64,000 bases of DNA from Halomonas elongata (lineage in GTDB: Bacteria; Pseudomonadota; Gammaproteobacteria; Pseudomonadales; Halomonadaceae). The notes under the pieces are model-generated. The model ran no database searches. It was not told the origin of the DNA and saw only the letters and a list, made by a program, of their open reading frames with translations. The position numbers were made by a program, and so were the translations under genes. Where the stretch lies: contig NZ_JAJQTQ010000002.1 in assembly GCF_029081005.1 (NCBI RefSeq), forward strand, positions 186,001-250,000. The letters are read 5' to 3'. Shown in pieces: positions 1-8,745 of the stretch. Within the stretch, counting starts at the first letter, position 1. Each line of letters opens with the position of its first letter.

Positions 1-458
1 CCGAGGTCTATGACCACGTCAACAATGGGGTCTACAAGGCAGGTTTCGCCACCGAACAGTCGGTCTACGAGAAGCACGTCGTCGCGCTTTTTCAGTCACT
101 GGATCGTCTCGAAGCGCGTCTCGGTGAACAACGCTACCTGGCCGGTGAATGGCTGACCGAGGCGGACATTCGACTGTTCACCACGCTGGTGCGCTTCGAT
201 GCGGTCTACCACGGGCACTTCAAGTGCAACCTTCGCCGCCTGGAGGATTATCCGAACCTCTCCCACTACCTGCGTGAACTCTATCAGTGGCCGGGTATTG
301 CCGAGACGGTCGACCTGGATCATATCAAGCGCCACTATTATGTCAGCCACGGCAATATCAACCCGACGGGCATCGTCCCGGCCGGGCCGCGACTCGAGCT
401 CGACCGGCCCCATGACCGCGAACGGCTGCCGGGGCAGGGGATACGCGAGCGCGGCTGA
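1..458 (+). CDS. yqjG: Glutathionyl-hydroquinone reductase, C-terminal part (5' end outside window)
   Basis: The reading frame is open from base 3 to a TGA at 456-458 and gives about 152 residues of a protein usually near 320 long. The segment is the all-alpha C-terminal domain of a Xi-class glutathione transferase. It contains WLTEADIRLFTTLVRFD and ends with the family signature YYVSHGNINPTGIVPAGP. Family knowledge: these enzymes use glutathione to reduce glutathionyl-hydroquinones in the cytoplasm; the catalytic cysteine is in the missing N-terminal domain. No partner gene is visible. Confidence 0.93.
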   Translation, partial: EVYDHVNNGVYKAGFATEQSVYEKHVVALFQSLDRLEARLGEQRYLAGEWLTEADIRLFTTLVRFDAVYHGHFKCNLRRLEDYPNLSHYLRELYQWPGIAETVDLDHIKRHYYVSHGNINPTGIVPAGPRLELDRPHDRERLPGQGIRERG

Positions 459-465
459 TCCGCGC

Positions 466-486
466 TACGAGCTACGAGATACGAGC
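466..486. repeat. Three tandem 7-bp units TACGAGC/TACGAGA/TACGAGC
   Basis: Three adjacent heptamers at 466-472, 473-479 and 480-486 lie in the short gap between the reductase stop and the convergent yaiI gene. Two units are identical and one differs at its last base. It could be part of a dispersed intergenic repeat or chance; no function is evident. Confidence 0.4.
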
Positions 487-514
487 TGCGCGCTGCCAAT
501 ATACTGCTCGCCGC

Positions 515-967
515 TTATTTCGCGTTCTTCGCCAACCACCGGTCCAGGGCGTTGGCGAATTCCCGCCGGTCCACGTCGGAATAGCCCTTGGGCCCACCGG
601 TATGTTCCCCGCTGGCTCTCAAGGTTTCCATGAAGTCCCGCATCTGGACCCTGGCGCGGATGTTGCTCTCGTTCAGTGCCTCGCCCCGGCTGGTCATCAC
701 CTTGGCGCCGCGCTCGATGGCCGTCATGGCCAGCGGCAGGTCGGAGGTGATGACCAGGTCGCCGTCTTGCAGGCGGGTGACGATCTCGTCGTCGGCGGCG
801 TCGAAACCGTGGCTCACCGCCAGCCCCTTGACCCACTTCGAGGGCGGTAAAGGCACTTGATGATTGGCCACGAAGGTGGCCTGTGTGGCGGTACGTTCGG
901 CGGCGCGCACGATGATGTCACGGGCGATTCGAGGGCAGGCATCGGCATCGACCCACAGGCTGGGCAT
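515..967 (-). CDS. yaiI: YaiI/YqxD family protein (DUF188)
   Basis: A 150-residue protein that begins with VDADACP at residues 4-10, the conserved Asp/Cys motif of the DUF188 family. It ends with a GGPKGYSDVDRREFANALDRW-like segment typical of the family. Family members have a PIN-like nuclease fold by prediction, but no established biochemical role. The start is ATG at 967 because an AAGGAG ribosome site precedes it at good spacing; an in-frame extension upstream lacks homology. It converges with the preceding gene. Confidence 0.88.
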   Translation of the reverse strand: MPSLWVDADACPRIARDIIVRAAERTATQATFVANHQVPLPPSKWVKGLAVSHGFDAADDEIVTRLQDGDLVITSDLPLAMTAIERGAKVMTSRGEALNESNIRARVQMRDFMETLRASGEHTGGPKGYSDVDRREFANALDRWLAKNAK

Positions 968-1356
968 ATAGGGCTCCTTGAAAGGACTGGCCAGGACGGC
1001 GCGACGATGGTAGCATGCGCGCTCCTCGCATGTGCTGACCCCACCATCATGACGACGCGACCCGTTCACCGACGTGAACGCGGTGGTCGACAACGCCGGG
1101 CCGAGGCCCCAAGCGTTCGAACTGTGTAGATGGAGCGCCGACGAGAGTTCGCCACCAGGGCGAATTCGGCGCAGACGGTCGCCACGACGATGTGCTCGCC
1201 TAACCGGCGGGCAAGCATCGGATGCTAGGTGCGACCGGCGTCCCCGACTCCGCTTAAGACTCCCGCCGTATGCGGGACCTTGACTGTATGCCAGGTGTAA
1301 GGGACGCCTTGACTGACGTTTTTTGCCGGTGATCCCGGCCTACCAAGGTGTGATTC
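968..1356. other. Intergenic region, probable long leader of the RNA helicase
   Basis: This 389-bp gap between the divergent yaiI and helicase genes has only weak, composition-driven ORFs. Several TTGACT-like hexamers (for example near 1273 and 1309) could be -35 elements for the helicase. An AAGGTG ribosome site precedes its ATG. Cold-shock DEAD-box helicase genes often have long leaders, but no conserved structure could be identified here by eye. Confidence 0.4.
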
Positions 1357-3039
1357 ATGACCTCGACTTCCGTCGCCTCGCCGAGTTTCGGCGATCTGGC
1401 CCTGCTGCCCTCCGTTCTCTCCGCTATCGAGACGCTCGGTTACGAAACGCCGTCACCGATTCAGGCACAGACCATTCCGGCTCTGCTGGAAGGCCGCGAC
1501 ATGCTGGGCCAGGCCCAGACCGGTACCGGCAAGACCGCCGCTTTTGCCTTGCCGATTCTCTCGCGTCTCGAACTCGGGCGTCGCGAGCCCCAGGTGCTGG
1601 TGCTGGCTCCGACCCGTGAGCTGGCGCAGCAGGTCGCCGCGTCCTTCTCCAAGTATGGCCAGAACCTCAAGGGCCTGGAAGTGGCGACCCTGTGTGGCGG
1701 CATGGAATACCGTGATCAACTGCAGGCACTGCGTCGTGGTGCACAGGTCGTGGTCGGCACCCCCGGTCGGGTCATCGATCACCTGGATCGCGGCAGCCTC
1801 AAGCTCGGCGGGCTCTCCGCCCTGGTGCTGGACGAGGCCGACGAGATGCTGCGCATGGGCTTCATCGATGACGTCAAGCGCGTGGTTGCCGATACGCCGA
1901 CAGACGCTCAGCGCGTGTTCTTCTCCGCGACCCTGCCCACCGAGATCGAGCGCATCGTCAACCAGTACCTGGTGGATCCGGTCAAGGTGGCCATCGAATC
2001 GCGTGCCTCCAGCGGCGACAACATCGAGCAGCGCCGGGTGCGCATCGACGGCGGCGCCAAGCTCGAGGCCCTGTCACGCATCCTCGAAGTGGAGCCCGTC
2101 GATGCGGCGATCGTCTTCGTTCGCACCCGGGCGGCCTGCACCACCTTGATGGAGCAGCTCTCGGCGCGTGGCCTGAGTGTGGCGAGCCTATCCGGTGATC
2201 TGGACCAGAGCCTGCGCGAGCGCACCATCACGCGTCTCAAGCGCAGCAAGATCGATGTGCTGATCGCCACCGACGTGGCCGCACGCGGCCTGGACGTGCC
2301 GCGTATCACGCACGTCATCAACTATGACCTGCCCCAGGATGCCGAGGCCTATACTCACCGCATCGGCCGGACCGGTCGCGCCGGTCGTCCCGGGGTGGCC
2401 ATTACCTTCGCCGGCAACCGCGAGGGTCGCAAGGTCGGCTGGCTCGAGCGTGCCACCGGCCGCAAGATGGAAGACATGGAGTTGCCCGACGAGGCGGCCA
2501 TTCGCGCCCATCGTGACGAGGTCTTCCACCAGCGTGTGATCGGTTCGCTGACCAAGGATGCCGATACCCAGCGTGGCCTGGTCGAGCGACTGATCGCGGA
2601 AGGCTATGATGCGGCCGAGCTGGCTTGCGCCTTCGCCGCCCTGGCGCGTGCCGATGAAGCGCCCATCGGTCGCTTGCAGGCGCCGCGCAAGGAGCGTGCA
2701 CCACGCGAAGGCAAGGCACCGCGTCGCGCTGATCGTGACAACCGGGGGCCCAGTGAGGGCATGACGCGTTATCGCGTTGCCGTGGGCCACAAGGATGGCA
2801 TCAAGCCGGGTCAACTGGTCGGCGCCCTGGCCAACGAAGGCGGTATCGAGGGTAATCGGATTGGTCGGATCGACATTCGCAATGCATTTTCCGTCGTCGA
2901 GTTGCCGAGCGGCTTGCCGTCCAGCATCCTGACCAAGATGTCGCGAGCCCGAGTCGGTGGTCGTCCGCTGGAAATCAGCGAGGACCGTGCACCGCGTCGC
3001 CAACGCGACGATGAGGCGGGCCGTCGCGAACGGGCCTGA
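1357..3039 (+). CDS. deaD: ATP-dependent DEAD-box RNA helicase (DeaD/CsdA type)
   Basis: A 560-residue helicase. The Q motif spans about residues 29-44, Walker A is AQTGTGKT at 53-60, DEAD is at 159-162, SAT follows near 190, and HRIGRTGR is at 334-341. A basic Arg/Lys-rich linker near 440-470 precedes a DbpA-type RNA-binding domain at about 475-545. This layout matches DeaD, which unwinds structured RNA in ribosome assembly and mRNA turnover, especially in the cold. The protein is shorter than E. coli DeaD (about 630) because of a shorter basic tail. It is monocistronic and followed by a strong terminator. Confidence 0.95.
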   Translation: MTSTSVASPSFGDLALLPSVLSAIETLGYETPSPIQAQTIPALLEGRDMLGQAQTGTGKTAAFALPILSRLELGRREPQVLVLAPTRELAQQVAASFSKYGQNLKGLEVATLCGGMEYRDQLQALRRGAQVVVGTPGRVIDHLDRGSLKLGGLSALVLDEADEMLRMGFIDDVKRVVADTPTDAQRVFFSATLPTEIERIVNQYLVDPVKVAIESRASSGDNIEQRRVRIDGGAKLEALSRILEVEPVDAAIVFVRTRAACTTLMEQLSARGLSVASLSGDLDQSLRERTITRLKRSKIDVLIATDVAARGLDVPRITHVINYDLPQDAEAYTHRIGRTGRAGRPGVAITFAGNREGRKVGWLERATGRKMEDMELPDEAAIRAHRDEVFHQRVIGSLTKDADTQRGLVERLIAEGYDAAELACAFAALARADEAPIGRLQAPRKERAPREGKAPRRADRDNRGPSEGMTRYRVAVGHKDGIKPGQLVGALANEGGIEGNRIGRIDIRNAFSVVELPSGLPSSILTKMSRARVGGRPLEISEDRAPRRQRDDEAGRRERA

Positions 3040-3080
3040 TCACGGCACCGCCCGGTAGGCGGTTGTCGAGTCGCATCATG

Positions 3081-3115
3081 GCAGGCCGGGGAGATTCCCC
3101 GGCCTGCTTGCTTTT
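3081..3115 (+). terminator. Rho-independent terminator after deaD
   Basis: A GC-rich inverted repeat (GCAGGCCGGGG / CCCCGGCCTGC around a short loop) is followed by the T-rich TTGCTTTTA, 42 bases past the deaD stop codon. Confidence 0.85.
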
Positions 3116-3163
3116 ATAAGCATCCTTTGATGATGTCTGGCAAGAACCGGTGAGGTACCAGCC

Positions 3164-4120
3164 ATGTGGAAGCGATTGCCGTTCCGCCTGCGGGGCTATC
3201 TGATCACCATGACCGGCGTACTCCTGCTGTCGCCGGATGCCCTGTTGATCAAGGATACCCAGGCCGAGGTGGCGACCTTCATGTTCTGGCGCGGCCTGCT
3301 GCTGGGTGCCGTGCTGTTGACGATCGCCACCCTGCGTTATCGCGCCCGGTTGCCGGAGGCCATCCGTGCCTGTGGCGCCGCCGCCTGGTGGTGTCCGCTG
3401 GCATTCGCCGGCAGTGCCTGGGCGTTCGTCTGCGCCGCGCGCCTGACCGCCGCCGGCAATGTCCTGGTGATGATGAACCTGGCACCGCTGGTGGCGGGGA
3501 TGATCGGCATGGTGGTCTTCGGCCAGCGATTGCGCCGTCAGACCTGGGTGGTGATTGCCGTGTGCGTGACAGGGGCCTGCCTGATGGCGGCGGGCGAGAT
3601 CGGCCAGGGGAGCCCGTTGGGACTGGCGATCGCCTTGTTCGTGCCGATCTCGATTGCCGTCAATACCACGGTGGCGAGCGTTCAGCGCGGCGACCGCCAA
3701 CGCGGCGTGGACACCACGGTCGTGCTGCCGCTGGGATGTCTGGCGATGCTGGTACCGGCGGTGTTGCTGGGCGGGATGCAACTACCGCCACCCGAGGACG
3801 TGCAGCGCCTGGCGCTGCTGGCACTGTTCCTGCCGGCCGCCTACTTCCTGATCCAGACCGGCCCGCGTTACTTGCCCGGTGCCGAGGTCAGCCTGGTGAT
3901 GCTGCTGGAGACCCTGGTCGGTGCTTTGCTGGTGTGGTGGTGGCTGGGCGAGGTGCCGCCGCCGCTGGCCTTCGTGGGCGGCGGCATGATCGTCGCCGCC
4001 ATGCTGGTCAGCGGGCTCCGCGATCTCCATCGACAACGCCGCAAGGCCGCCGCCGGCGCTCCCGACGAGCGACTCCTGCAGGAACAGGCCATGCAGCAGG
4101 AGACGGGGGATAGCGCTTAG
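3164..4120 (+). CDS. EamA/DMT-family transporter
   Basis: A 318-residue integral membrane protein with about ten hydrophobic helices arranged as two EamA repeats, the layout of drug/metabolite exporters. Substrate cannot be read from the sequence. The N-terminal repeat holds TMTGVLLLSPDALLIKDT, then a WRGLLLG stretch often seen in the family. The last 30 residues are a charged cytoplasmic tail. The ATG at 3164 is preceded by GGTGAGG at suitable distance. The stop codon overlaps that of the convergent amidotransferase by four bases. Confidence 0.88.
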   Translation: MWKRLPFRLRGYLITMTGVLLLSPDALLIKDTQAEVATFMFWRGLLLGAVLLTIATLRYRARLPEAIRACGAAAWWCPLAFAGSAWAFVCAARLTAAGNVLVMMNLAPLVAGMIGMVVFGQRLRRQTWVVIAVCVTGACLMAAGEIGQGSPLGLAIALFVPISIAVNTTVASVQRGDRQRGVDTTVVLPLGCLAMLVPAVLLGGMQLPPPEDVQRLALLALFLPAAYFLIQTGPRYLPGAEVSLVMLLETLVGALLVWWWLGEVPPPLAFVGGGMIVAAMLVSGLRDLHRQRRKAAAGAPDERLLQEQAMQQETGDSA

Positions 4121-4866
4121 GGTGTCGCTGAAAGGTCGGCGTGTGACCTCACCAGATCGGCAAAACGGGCCAGCAGCCCGGAGGCATCGGGCGTCTCGAC
4201 GACGCTTTCGATCAAGCGTTCCGGGGCCTGCCCTTGGGAGGCGAGGGCCTCGTGCTGATGCGCCAGGTAGGCCCGCATCACCGGGGCGGTGAACTCGGGG
4301 TGGAACTGTACGCTCCATTGCCGCGGTCCGTAACGCAGTGCCTGATAGCCGTCGTGGACGTTGCGTGCCAGCACCTCGGCGTCCGGTGGGGCGGTGAGTA
4401 CCGACTGGGCGTGGGTCAGTTGGGCCGGAAAGCGTTGCGGTAGCGTGCCGAGCAGGGCGTCGCCGCTGGCGGCCTCGGTCAGGTCCACCATGCAGGTACC
4501 CGATTCGCGTCCCGCCGGATGATAGCCGCTCTCGCCGCCGAGTGCGGCAGCCATCAACTGGTGCCCGTAGCAGACGCCGAACATGGGCAGGTTGCGCTGC
4601 CAGGCCTCGTGAAGCCAGGGCTTGAGTGCCTCGCTCCAGGGTTCGGCATCGCTGACCATGGCATGGGAGCCGGTGATTACCAGGCCATCGCTGTCGCCCA
4701 GTGCCGGGGGCGGGCCGTCGTGCCGGGCATCATGCACCGCCAGGGCAAGGTCGGCATGGGCTTCGGCCATCGGGGTCAGGGCGGCGAGGAAGAGATCCTC
4801 GAAATCCCCGTGTTCATGTGCGACATCGGCGAAGGTGTCGCCCGTCTTGATGATCCAGAGCGTCAT
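4117..4866 (-). CDS. Class I glutamine amidotransferase-like protein
   Basis: A 249-residue stand-alone GATase1 domain resembling the glutaminase half of GMP synthetase. The nucleophile elbow is FGVCYGHQ with Cys99, and the remaining triad is His189 and Glu191 in QFHPEF, so hydrolysis of a gamma-glutamyl or glutamine amide is expected. No synthetase domain or partner is fused. The start ATG overlaps the stop of the upstream deacylase gene by four bases, so the two are translationally coupled and may act on related acylated amino acids; that link is inference. Confidence 0.88.
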   Translation of the reverse strand: MTLWIIKTGDTFADVAHEHGDFEDLFLAALTPMAEAHADLALAVHDARHDGPPPALGDSDGLVITGSHAMVSDAEPWSEALKPWLHEAWQRNLPMFGVCYGHQLMAAALGGESGYHPAGRESGTCMVDLTEAASGDALLGTLPQRFPAQLTHAQSVLTAPPDAEVLARNVHDGYQALRYGPRQWSVQFHPEFTAPVMRAYLAHQHEALASQGQAPERLIESVVETPDASGLLARFADLVRSHADLSATP

Positions 4867-6029
4867 GATGTTCCCTTTGCCGACAGGCGTTCGCCTAGTG
4901 TCGCCATGAAGCGCTCCCCCGCCGCCAGCTGTTTGCTTTCGATGTATTCGTCCGGCTGATGGGCCTGGCTGATGCTGCCGGGACCACAGATGATGGTGGA
5001 GAGTCCCTGGCGCTGGAACTGGCCTGCCTCGGTGGCATAGGCCACCGCCGATGCTTCGATATCGCTGCCCAGCAGGGAACGGCAGAGGCCCAGCACCTCG
5101 TCGTTGTCGCGGTCGGCCAGTGCGGGCACCGTGACGTTCAGCGCCTCGGTGGCAATGCCGGTTTCCGGGGCGGTACGTTGCATCTCGGCTTCCAGCTCGG
5201 CGGCATAGGCATCGACGCGGCCGCGCAGAGCCTCGAAATCATCGCTCGGCAGGTGGCGGACCTCCCACTCGAAGGTACATTGGCGCGCCATGATATTGAT
5301 CGCCGTTCCGCCCTCGATCCGGCCCACATGCAGGCTGGAATGGGCCACGTTGAAGGCCTCGTCGATGCGCCCCTCGGCCTTGAGCTCGTGCATGACATCT
5401 TCGATCTTCGTCACCAGCCGGGCCGCCACATGGATGGCCGAAACGCCTTGATAGACCTGGCTCGAGTGGGCCTCGCGGCCGGTGACCGTGGTGCGCAGAT
5501 TGGTCGCTCCCTTCTGTGCCACCACGGGTTGCATCAGCGTCGGCTCGCCGACGATCACCGTCGAGGGGCGAGGGTGGTCGGCCATCAGCCGCTCGATCAT
5601 GCGAGGTGCCCCGACACAGCCGACTTCCTCGTCGTAGGAGAAGGCCAGCCACAATGGCCTTTCCAACGTCATCGTCACCCACCTGGGCACCTCCGCCAGG
5701 GCACAGGCGATGAAGCCTTTCATGTCGCAGGTGCCGCGCCCGTAGAGGCGGCCATCGTCGCCGTCGCGCAGCACGAAGGGGTCGCTCGACCACGGTTGAC
5801 CGTCCACCGGCACCACATCGGTATGCCCGGAAAGCACCACGCCACCTTCCACTGCCGGTCCGATACGCGCCAACAGGTTGGCCTTGCTGCCATCGTCGCT
5901 CTCGATGCGCCAATGCTCGACACCATGATCGTCGAGCCAGGCTTCGATCCATTCGATCAGTGCCAGGTTGGAATCTCGCGACACGGTGGCAAAACCCACC
6001 AGTCGCTGTAGTATTTCGGCGGCGGTCAT
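4863..6029 (-). CDS. argE: Acetylornithine deacetylase (ArgE-type M20 metallohydrolase)
   Basis: A 388-residue M20-family enzyme. SGHTDVVPVDGQPW carries the first metal-binding His and Asp, GRGTCDMKG the bridging Asp, and DEEVGCVGA the catalytic Glu. ArgE removes the acetyl group from N-acetylornithine in arginine synthesis in the cytoplasm. The ATG at 6029 has a GGAG site; an in-frame start at 6068 would add 13 residues without homology. No other arg genes are nearby, and bacteria with ArgJ do not need ArgE, so a related deacylase activity is possible. Confidence 0.88.
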   Translation of the reverse strand: MTAAEILQRLVGFATVSRDSNLALIEWIEAWLDDHGVEHWRIESDDGSKANLLARIGPAVEGGVVLSGHTDVVPVDGQPWSSDPFVLRDGDDGRLYGRGTCDMKGFIACALAEVPRWVTMTLERPLWLAFSYDEEVGCVGAPRMIERLMADHPRPSTVIVGEPTLMQPVVAQKGATNLRTTVTGREAHSSQVYQGVSAIHVAARLVTKIEDVMHELKAEGRIDEAFNVAHSSLHVGRIEGGTAINIMARQCTFEWEVRHLPSDDFEALRGRVDAYAAELEAEMQRTAPETGIATEALNVTVPALADRDNDEVLGLCRSLLGSDIEASAVAYATEAGQFQRQGLSTIICGPGSISQAHQPDEYIESKQLAAGERFMATLGERLSAKGTS

Positions 6030-6222
6030 GACGGCTCCAGGCTCAAGAGTTCGGGGGGAGATTAGCATGCGGGCGAGGCTGATCGCAGCTGGCGCGGCTC
6101 CACAGGCTATAGGCCCCGTCTATCGTGTCGATCGGCTTGCGGGCTTTGCGTGAAATAATTAACACGCTTATTGTGTGCCTCACTTTATCATCTGCACGAT
6201 TTTCGCCACAGGAGGCGACGCA

Positions 6223-7341
6223 ATGGCCGATACCTCACTATTCACTCCGCTTCAGCTTGGCAGCCTGAGTCTCCCCAACCGTGTGATCATGGCGCCACTG
6301 ACTCGGGCACGCACCCCTGACAGTGTTCCCGGCAAGTTGCAGCAGGTCTATTACGGCCAGCGTGCCGGCGCCGGCCTTATCATCAGCGAGGCCACCAACA
6401 TTTCGCCGACTGCCCGAGGCTATGTCTACACCCCGGGGATCTGGACGGACGAGCAGGAAGCCGGCTGGCAGCAAGTGGTCGACGCGGTGCATGCCAAGGG
6501 TGGACGCATTGCCCTGCAGCTCTGGCACGTCGGGCGCGTCTCCCATGAAATGGTGCAGCCCGATGGCCGACAGCCCGTGGCGCCCAGCGCATTGAAAGGC
6601 GAGGGCGCCCAGTGTTTCGTCGAGTTCGAGGATGGTTCCGCCGGACGGTATCCCACCAGTACGCCTCGCGCGCTGGAGACCGACGAGATCCCGGGAATCG
6701 TCGAGGACTATCGTCAGGCCGCCGTGCGGGCCAGGCGAGCCGGCTTCGACATGGTGGAAATACATGCCGCCAATGCCTACCTGCTCAACCAGTTTCTTGC
6801 TACCGGCACCAATCAGCGTACCGATCGCTATGGTGGCTCCATCGAGAATCGCGCGCGTTTCCCGCTGGAAGTGGTCGATGCCGTGGCCGAGGTGTTCGGG
6901 GCCGATCGCGTGGGGATCCGTCTCACGCCCTTCATCGAGATCTTCGGTCTCACCGATGATGAACCCGAAGCGATGGCCTTCTATCTGGCCGATCAATTGA
7001 ACCAACGTGGCCTGGCCTACCTCCACTTCAACGAGCCTAACTGGGCCGGCGGCGACATCACCTTCCCCGATGGTTTCCGCGAGCAGATTCGTGAGCGCTT
7101 CAGCGGCGGCCTGATCTATTGCGGTCACTACGACGTCGAGCGCGCCCGGCAACGTTTCGAGGAAAGGGCCGCCGACGCCGTGGCTTTCGGTCGCCCGTTC
7201 ATCGCCAATCCGGACCTTCCCGAGCGCTTCCGGCTGGGGGCCGCGCTCAATGAGCCGAACCCGGATACCTTCTACGGTGGCGATGCGGCGGGCTATACCG
7301 ACTACCCTTTCCTCGATAACGGCCACGATCGCAAGGCCTGA
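6223..7341 (+). CDS. nemA: Alkene reductase, old yellow enzyme family (NemA-like)
   Basis: A 372-residue FMN-dependent oxidoreductase. The N-terminus FTPLQLGSLSLPNRVIMAPL is typical, LQLWHVGR lies in the flavin pocket, IHAANAYLLNQFL carries the substrate-binding His/Asn pair, and TDRYGGSIENRARF is the family hallmark. Such enzymes reduce activated C=C bonds of enals, enones, maleimides and nitro compounds with NADPH. The ATG at 6223 follows an AGGAGG site; an upstream ATG at 6175 adds a non-homologous stretch. There is no adjacent NemR-type regulator. A terminator follows. Confidence 0.94.
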   Translation: MADTSLFTPLQLGSLSLPNRVIMAPLTRARTPDSVPGKLQQVYYGQRAGAGLIISEATNISPTARGYVYTPGIWTDEQEAGWQQVVDAVHAKGGRIALQLWHVGRVSHEMVQPDGRQPVAPSALKGEGAQCFVEFEDGSAGRYPTSTPRALETDEIPGIVEDYRQAAVRARRAGFDMVEIHAANAYLLNQFLATGTNQRTDRYGGSIENRARFPLEVVDAVAEVFGADRVGIRLTPFIEIFGLTDDEPEAMAFYLADQLNQRGLAYLHFNEPNWAGGDITFPDGFREQIRERFSGGLIYCGHYDVERARQRFEERAADAVAFGRPFIANPDLPERFRLGAALNEPNPDTFYGGDAAGYTDYPFLDNGHDRKA

Positions 7342-7377
7342 TAGCGGCAGCGCCGCTCACGATCCGCCTGATACAGC

Positions 7378-7401
7378 AGCCCGGCCAGCGCGCCGGGCTT
7401 T
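7378..7401 (+). terminator. Probable terminator after the alkene reductase gene
   Basis: Perfect 8-bp arms AGCCCGGC and GCCGGGCT around a 6-base loop, followed by a short TTTG run. Confidence 0.6.
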
Positions 7402-7495
7402 GTGCATCAAGAGGGTATGGCATGATGAGCGCAACAGCTGTCGGGGAGGCATTTCCTGGACGGAGGATTTTCTTCAAACCACTCGAGGACGTTAT

Positions 7496-7999
7496 ATGCC
7501 CCGTTATCATCCCCGTCAGTTGGCCGAGGTGCTGCTGGCCATCGCCGGTATCTGGCTGATGGTCAGCCGCATGCCGGATTATGCGGTCTCGTTGTACATA
7601 GTGTGGTCTAGCCCGAGCACGGTACCGGAAGCTGGTGGCCCGAACATGCTGGTTCTGCAGAGCGTGTACTTTCTGGGCAACGTGCTGCTGGGACTGACGC
7701 TGATCCTGGCGCGCAAACGGATCGCTTGCTGGCTGACACCCGATTCATCGTCGCAGCCATCCGACACGGCAGTTTCCACTGAGTCGCTGTTAGCCGTGGG
7801 AGCGGCATTGGTCGGCATCCAGCACCTGGCTGATGGTGCCATCAACTTGGCCAGCCATTACTTTGCCTTGCGATCGATGGAACCGATCGATCCGAGCGTA
7901 CTTTGGCAGGGCGGCCTGTCGGTAGCCATCGGTATAGGGCTGTTCGCTGTATCGGTGGATCTCGGTCGTTTATGGGGGCAGTTGCGCGGCCGGGTCTAG
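7496..7999 (+). CDS. Hypothetical integral membrane protein
   Basis: A 167-residue protein with about four hydrophobic segments (near residues 10-28, 45-68, 98-118 and 140-160) separated by a Ser-rich loop. No family was recognised. The ATG at 7496 with a nearby GAGG is chosen because the in-frame extension back to 7250 is Arg/Ala-rich shadow sequence over the end of the upstream gene. It lies alone between the reductase terminator and a zinc-binding protein gene. Confidence 0.65.
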   Translation: MPRYHPRQLAEVLLAIAGIWLMVSRMPDYAVSLYIVWSSPSTVPEAGGPNMLVLQSVYFLGNVLLGLTLILARKRIACWLTPDSSSQPSDTAVSTESLLAVGAALVGIQHLADGAINLASHYFALRSMEPIDPSVLWQGGLSVAIGIGLFAVSVDLGRLWGQLRGRV

Positions 8000-8056
8000 C
8001 GCTGTGCTTAAAGCCCCGGTAGGTTGCATCTTGAACACTGAACGGACGGGGGGCTT

Positions 8057-8560
8057 GTGACCCGATCAACTGCCATATCGCGTTGCGCATGCGGAGACGT
8101 CGAACTCGAAGTGACCGGCAGCCCCATCCTGGGCGCGGCCTGTCATTGTGATGATTGCCAGGCGGGTTCGGAACAGATCGAGCGGCTGGACGAAGCACCA
8201 CCCATCCTCGACGAGGCAGGCGGAACCGCCTATCTGCTCTACCGCAAGGACCGCGTCAGATGCCCCAAAGGGGACGAGTACCTGCGCGATGTCAAGCTCA
8301 AGAGCACATCACCCACCAGCCGCATCGTGGCAAGCTGCTGTAATACCTTCATGTACCTCGACTTTCAGAGAGGCCATTGGCTTTCCATGAATAGGGCGCA
8401 GTTCGTCGAGCATGACTGGCCTGTGCAGGTGCGCATTCAAACTCGCTTCAAGCCTGAAGGCAGTACGATCCCCGACGACGCACCGAGTTACTCGGCCTAC
8501 CCGTTCAAGCTGATCGGCAAACTCGTCGTGGCAAGGATCGCCATGCTGTTTCATCGTTAG
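8057..8560 (+). CDS. DUF6151/GFA-like zinc-binding protein
   Basis: A 167-residue protein with a Cys pattern resembling the glutathione-dependent formaldehyde-activating (GFA) fold: CACGDVELEV at residues 10-19, CHCDDC at about 29-34, and SCCNTF near 94. Structural and possibly second-site zinc binding is expected; the reaction is unknown. The GTG start at 8057 is the only initiation codon in frame before the first Cys motif. It ends in a hydrophobic or amphipathic segment. Confidence 0.7.
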   Translation: MTRSTAISRCACGDVELEVTGSPILGAACHCDDCQAGSEQIERLDEAPPILDEAGGTAYLLYRKDRVRCPKGDEYLRDVKLKSTSPTSRIVASCCNTFMYLDFQRGHWLSMNRAQFVEHDWPVQVRIQTRFKPEGSTIPDDAPSYSAYPFKLIGKLVVARIAMLFHR

Positions 8561-8603
8561 ACGGTGCAAGGCCCCTCAATGGCGAGCTACGGGGAGCCAA
8601 CTG

Positions 8604-8734
8604 ACATGTTCACGACATCGACATGCCGCTGGAACATGTATACGAAACGCGATGTTTTCGACATGTCTTGAGAATATGTTTAAGAAAATTTCTTTCTTCG
8701 ACATGTCCCCTGGATATGTCGATGCCATCGACAT
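8604..8734. promoter_or_regulatory. Repeat-rich control region upstream of the Fic gene
   Basis: Four copies of the self-complementary hexamer ACATGT sit at 8604-8609, 8634-8639, 8661-8666 and 8701-8706. Three are preceded by G, and two share the 9-mer CGACATGTC. A perfect 19-bp palindrome (ATGTCGATG-C-CATCGACAT) lies at 8716-8734, just before the start codons. The arrangement suggests an operator array, perhaps for autoregulation by the Fic protein's own winged helix. This is inference from pattern only. Confidence 0.5.
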
Positions 8735-8745
8735 AAGCTGGTGAC

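Noticed and set aside
1074-1283. A 69-codon plus-strand ORF upstream of deaD
   Set aside because: Arg/Pro-rich, no ribosome site and no similarity; treated as intergenic.
1317-1342. T-run next to a GCCGG/CCGGC hairpin before deaD as a terminator
   Set aside because: The T-run precedes the hairpin on the plus strand and reads as an A-run after it on the minus strand, so it does not fit intrinsic termination in either direction.
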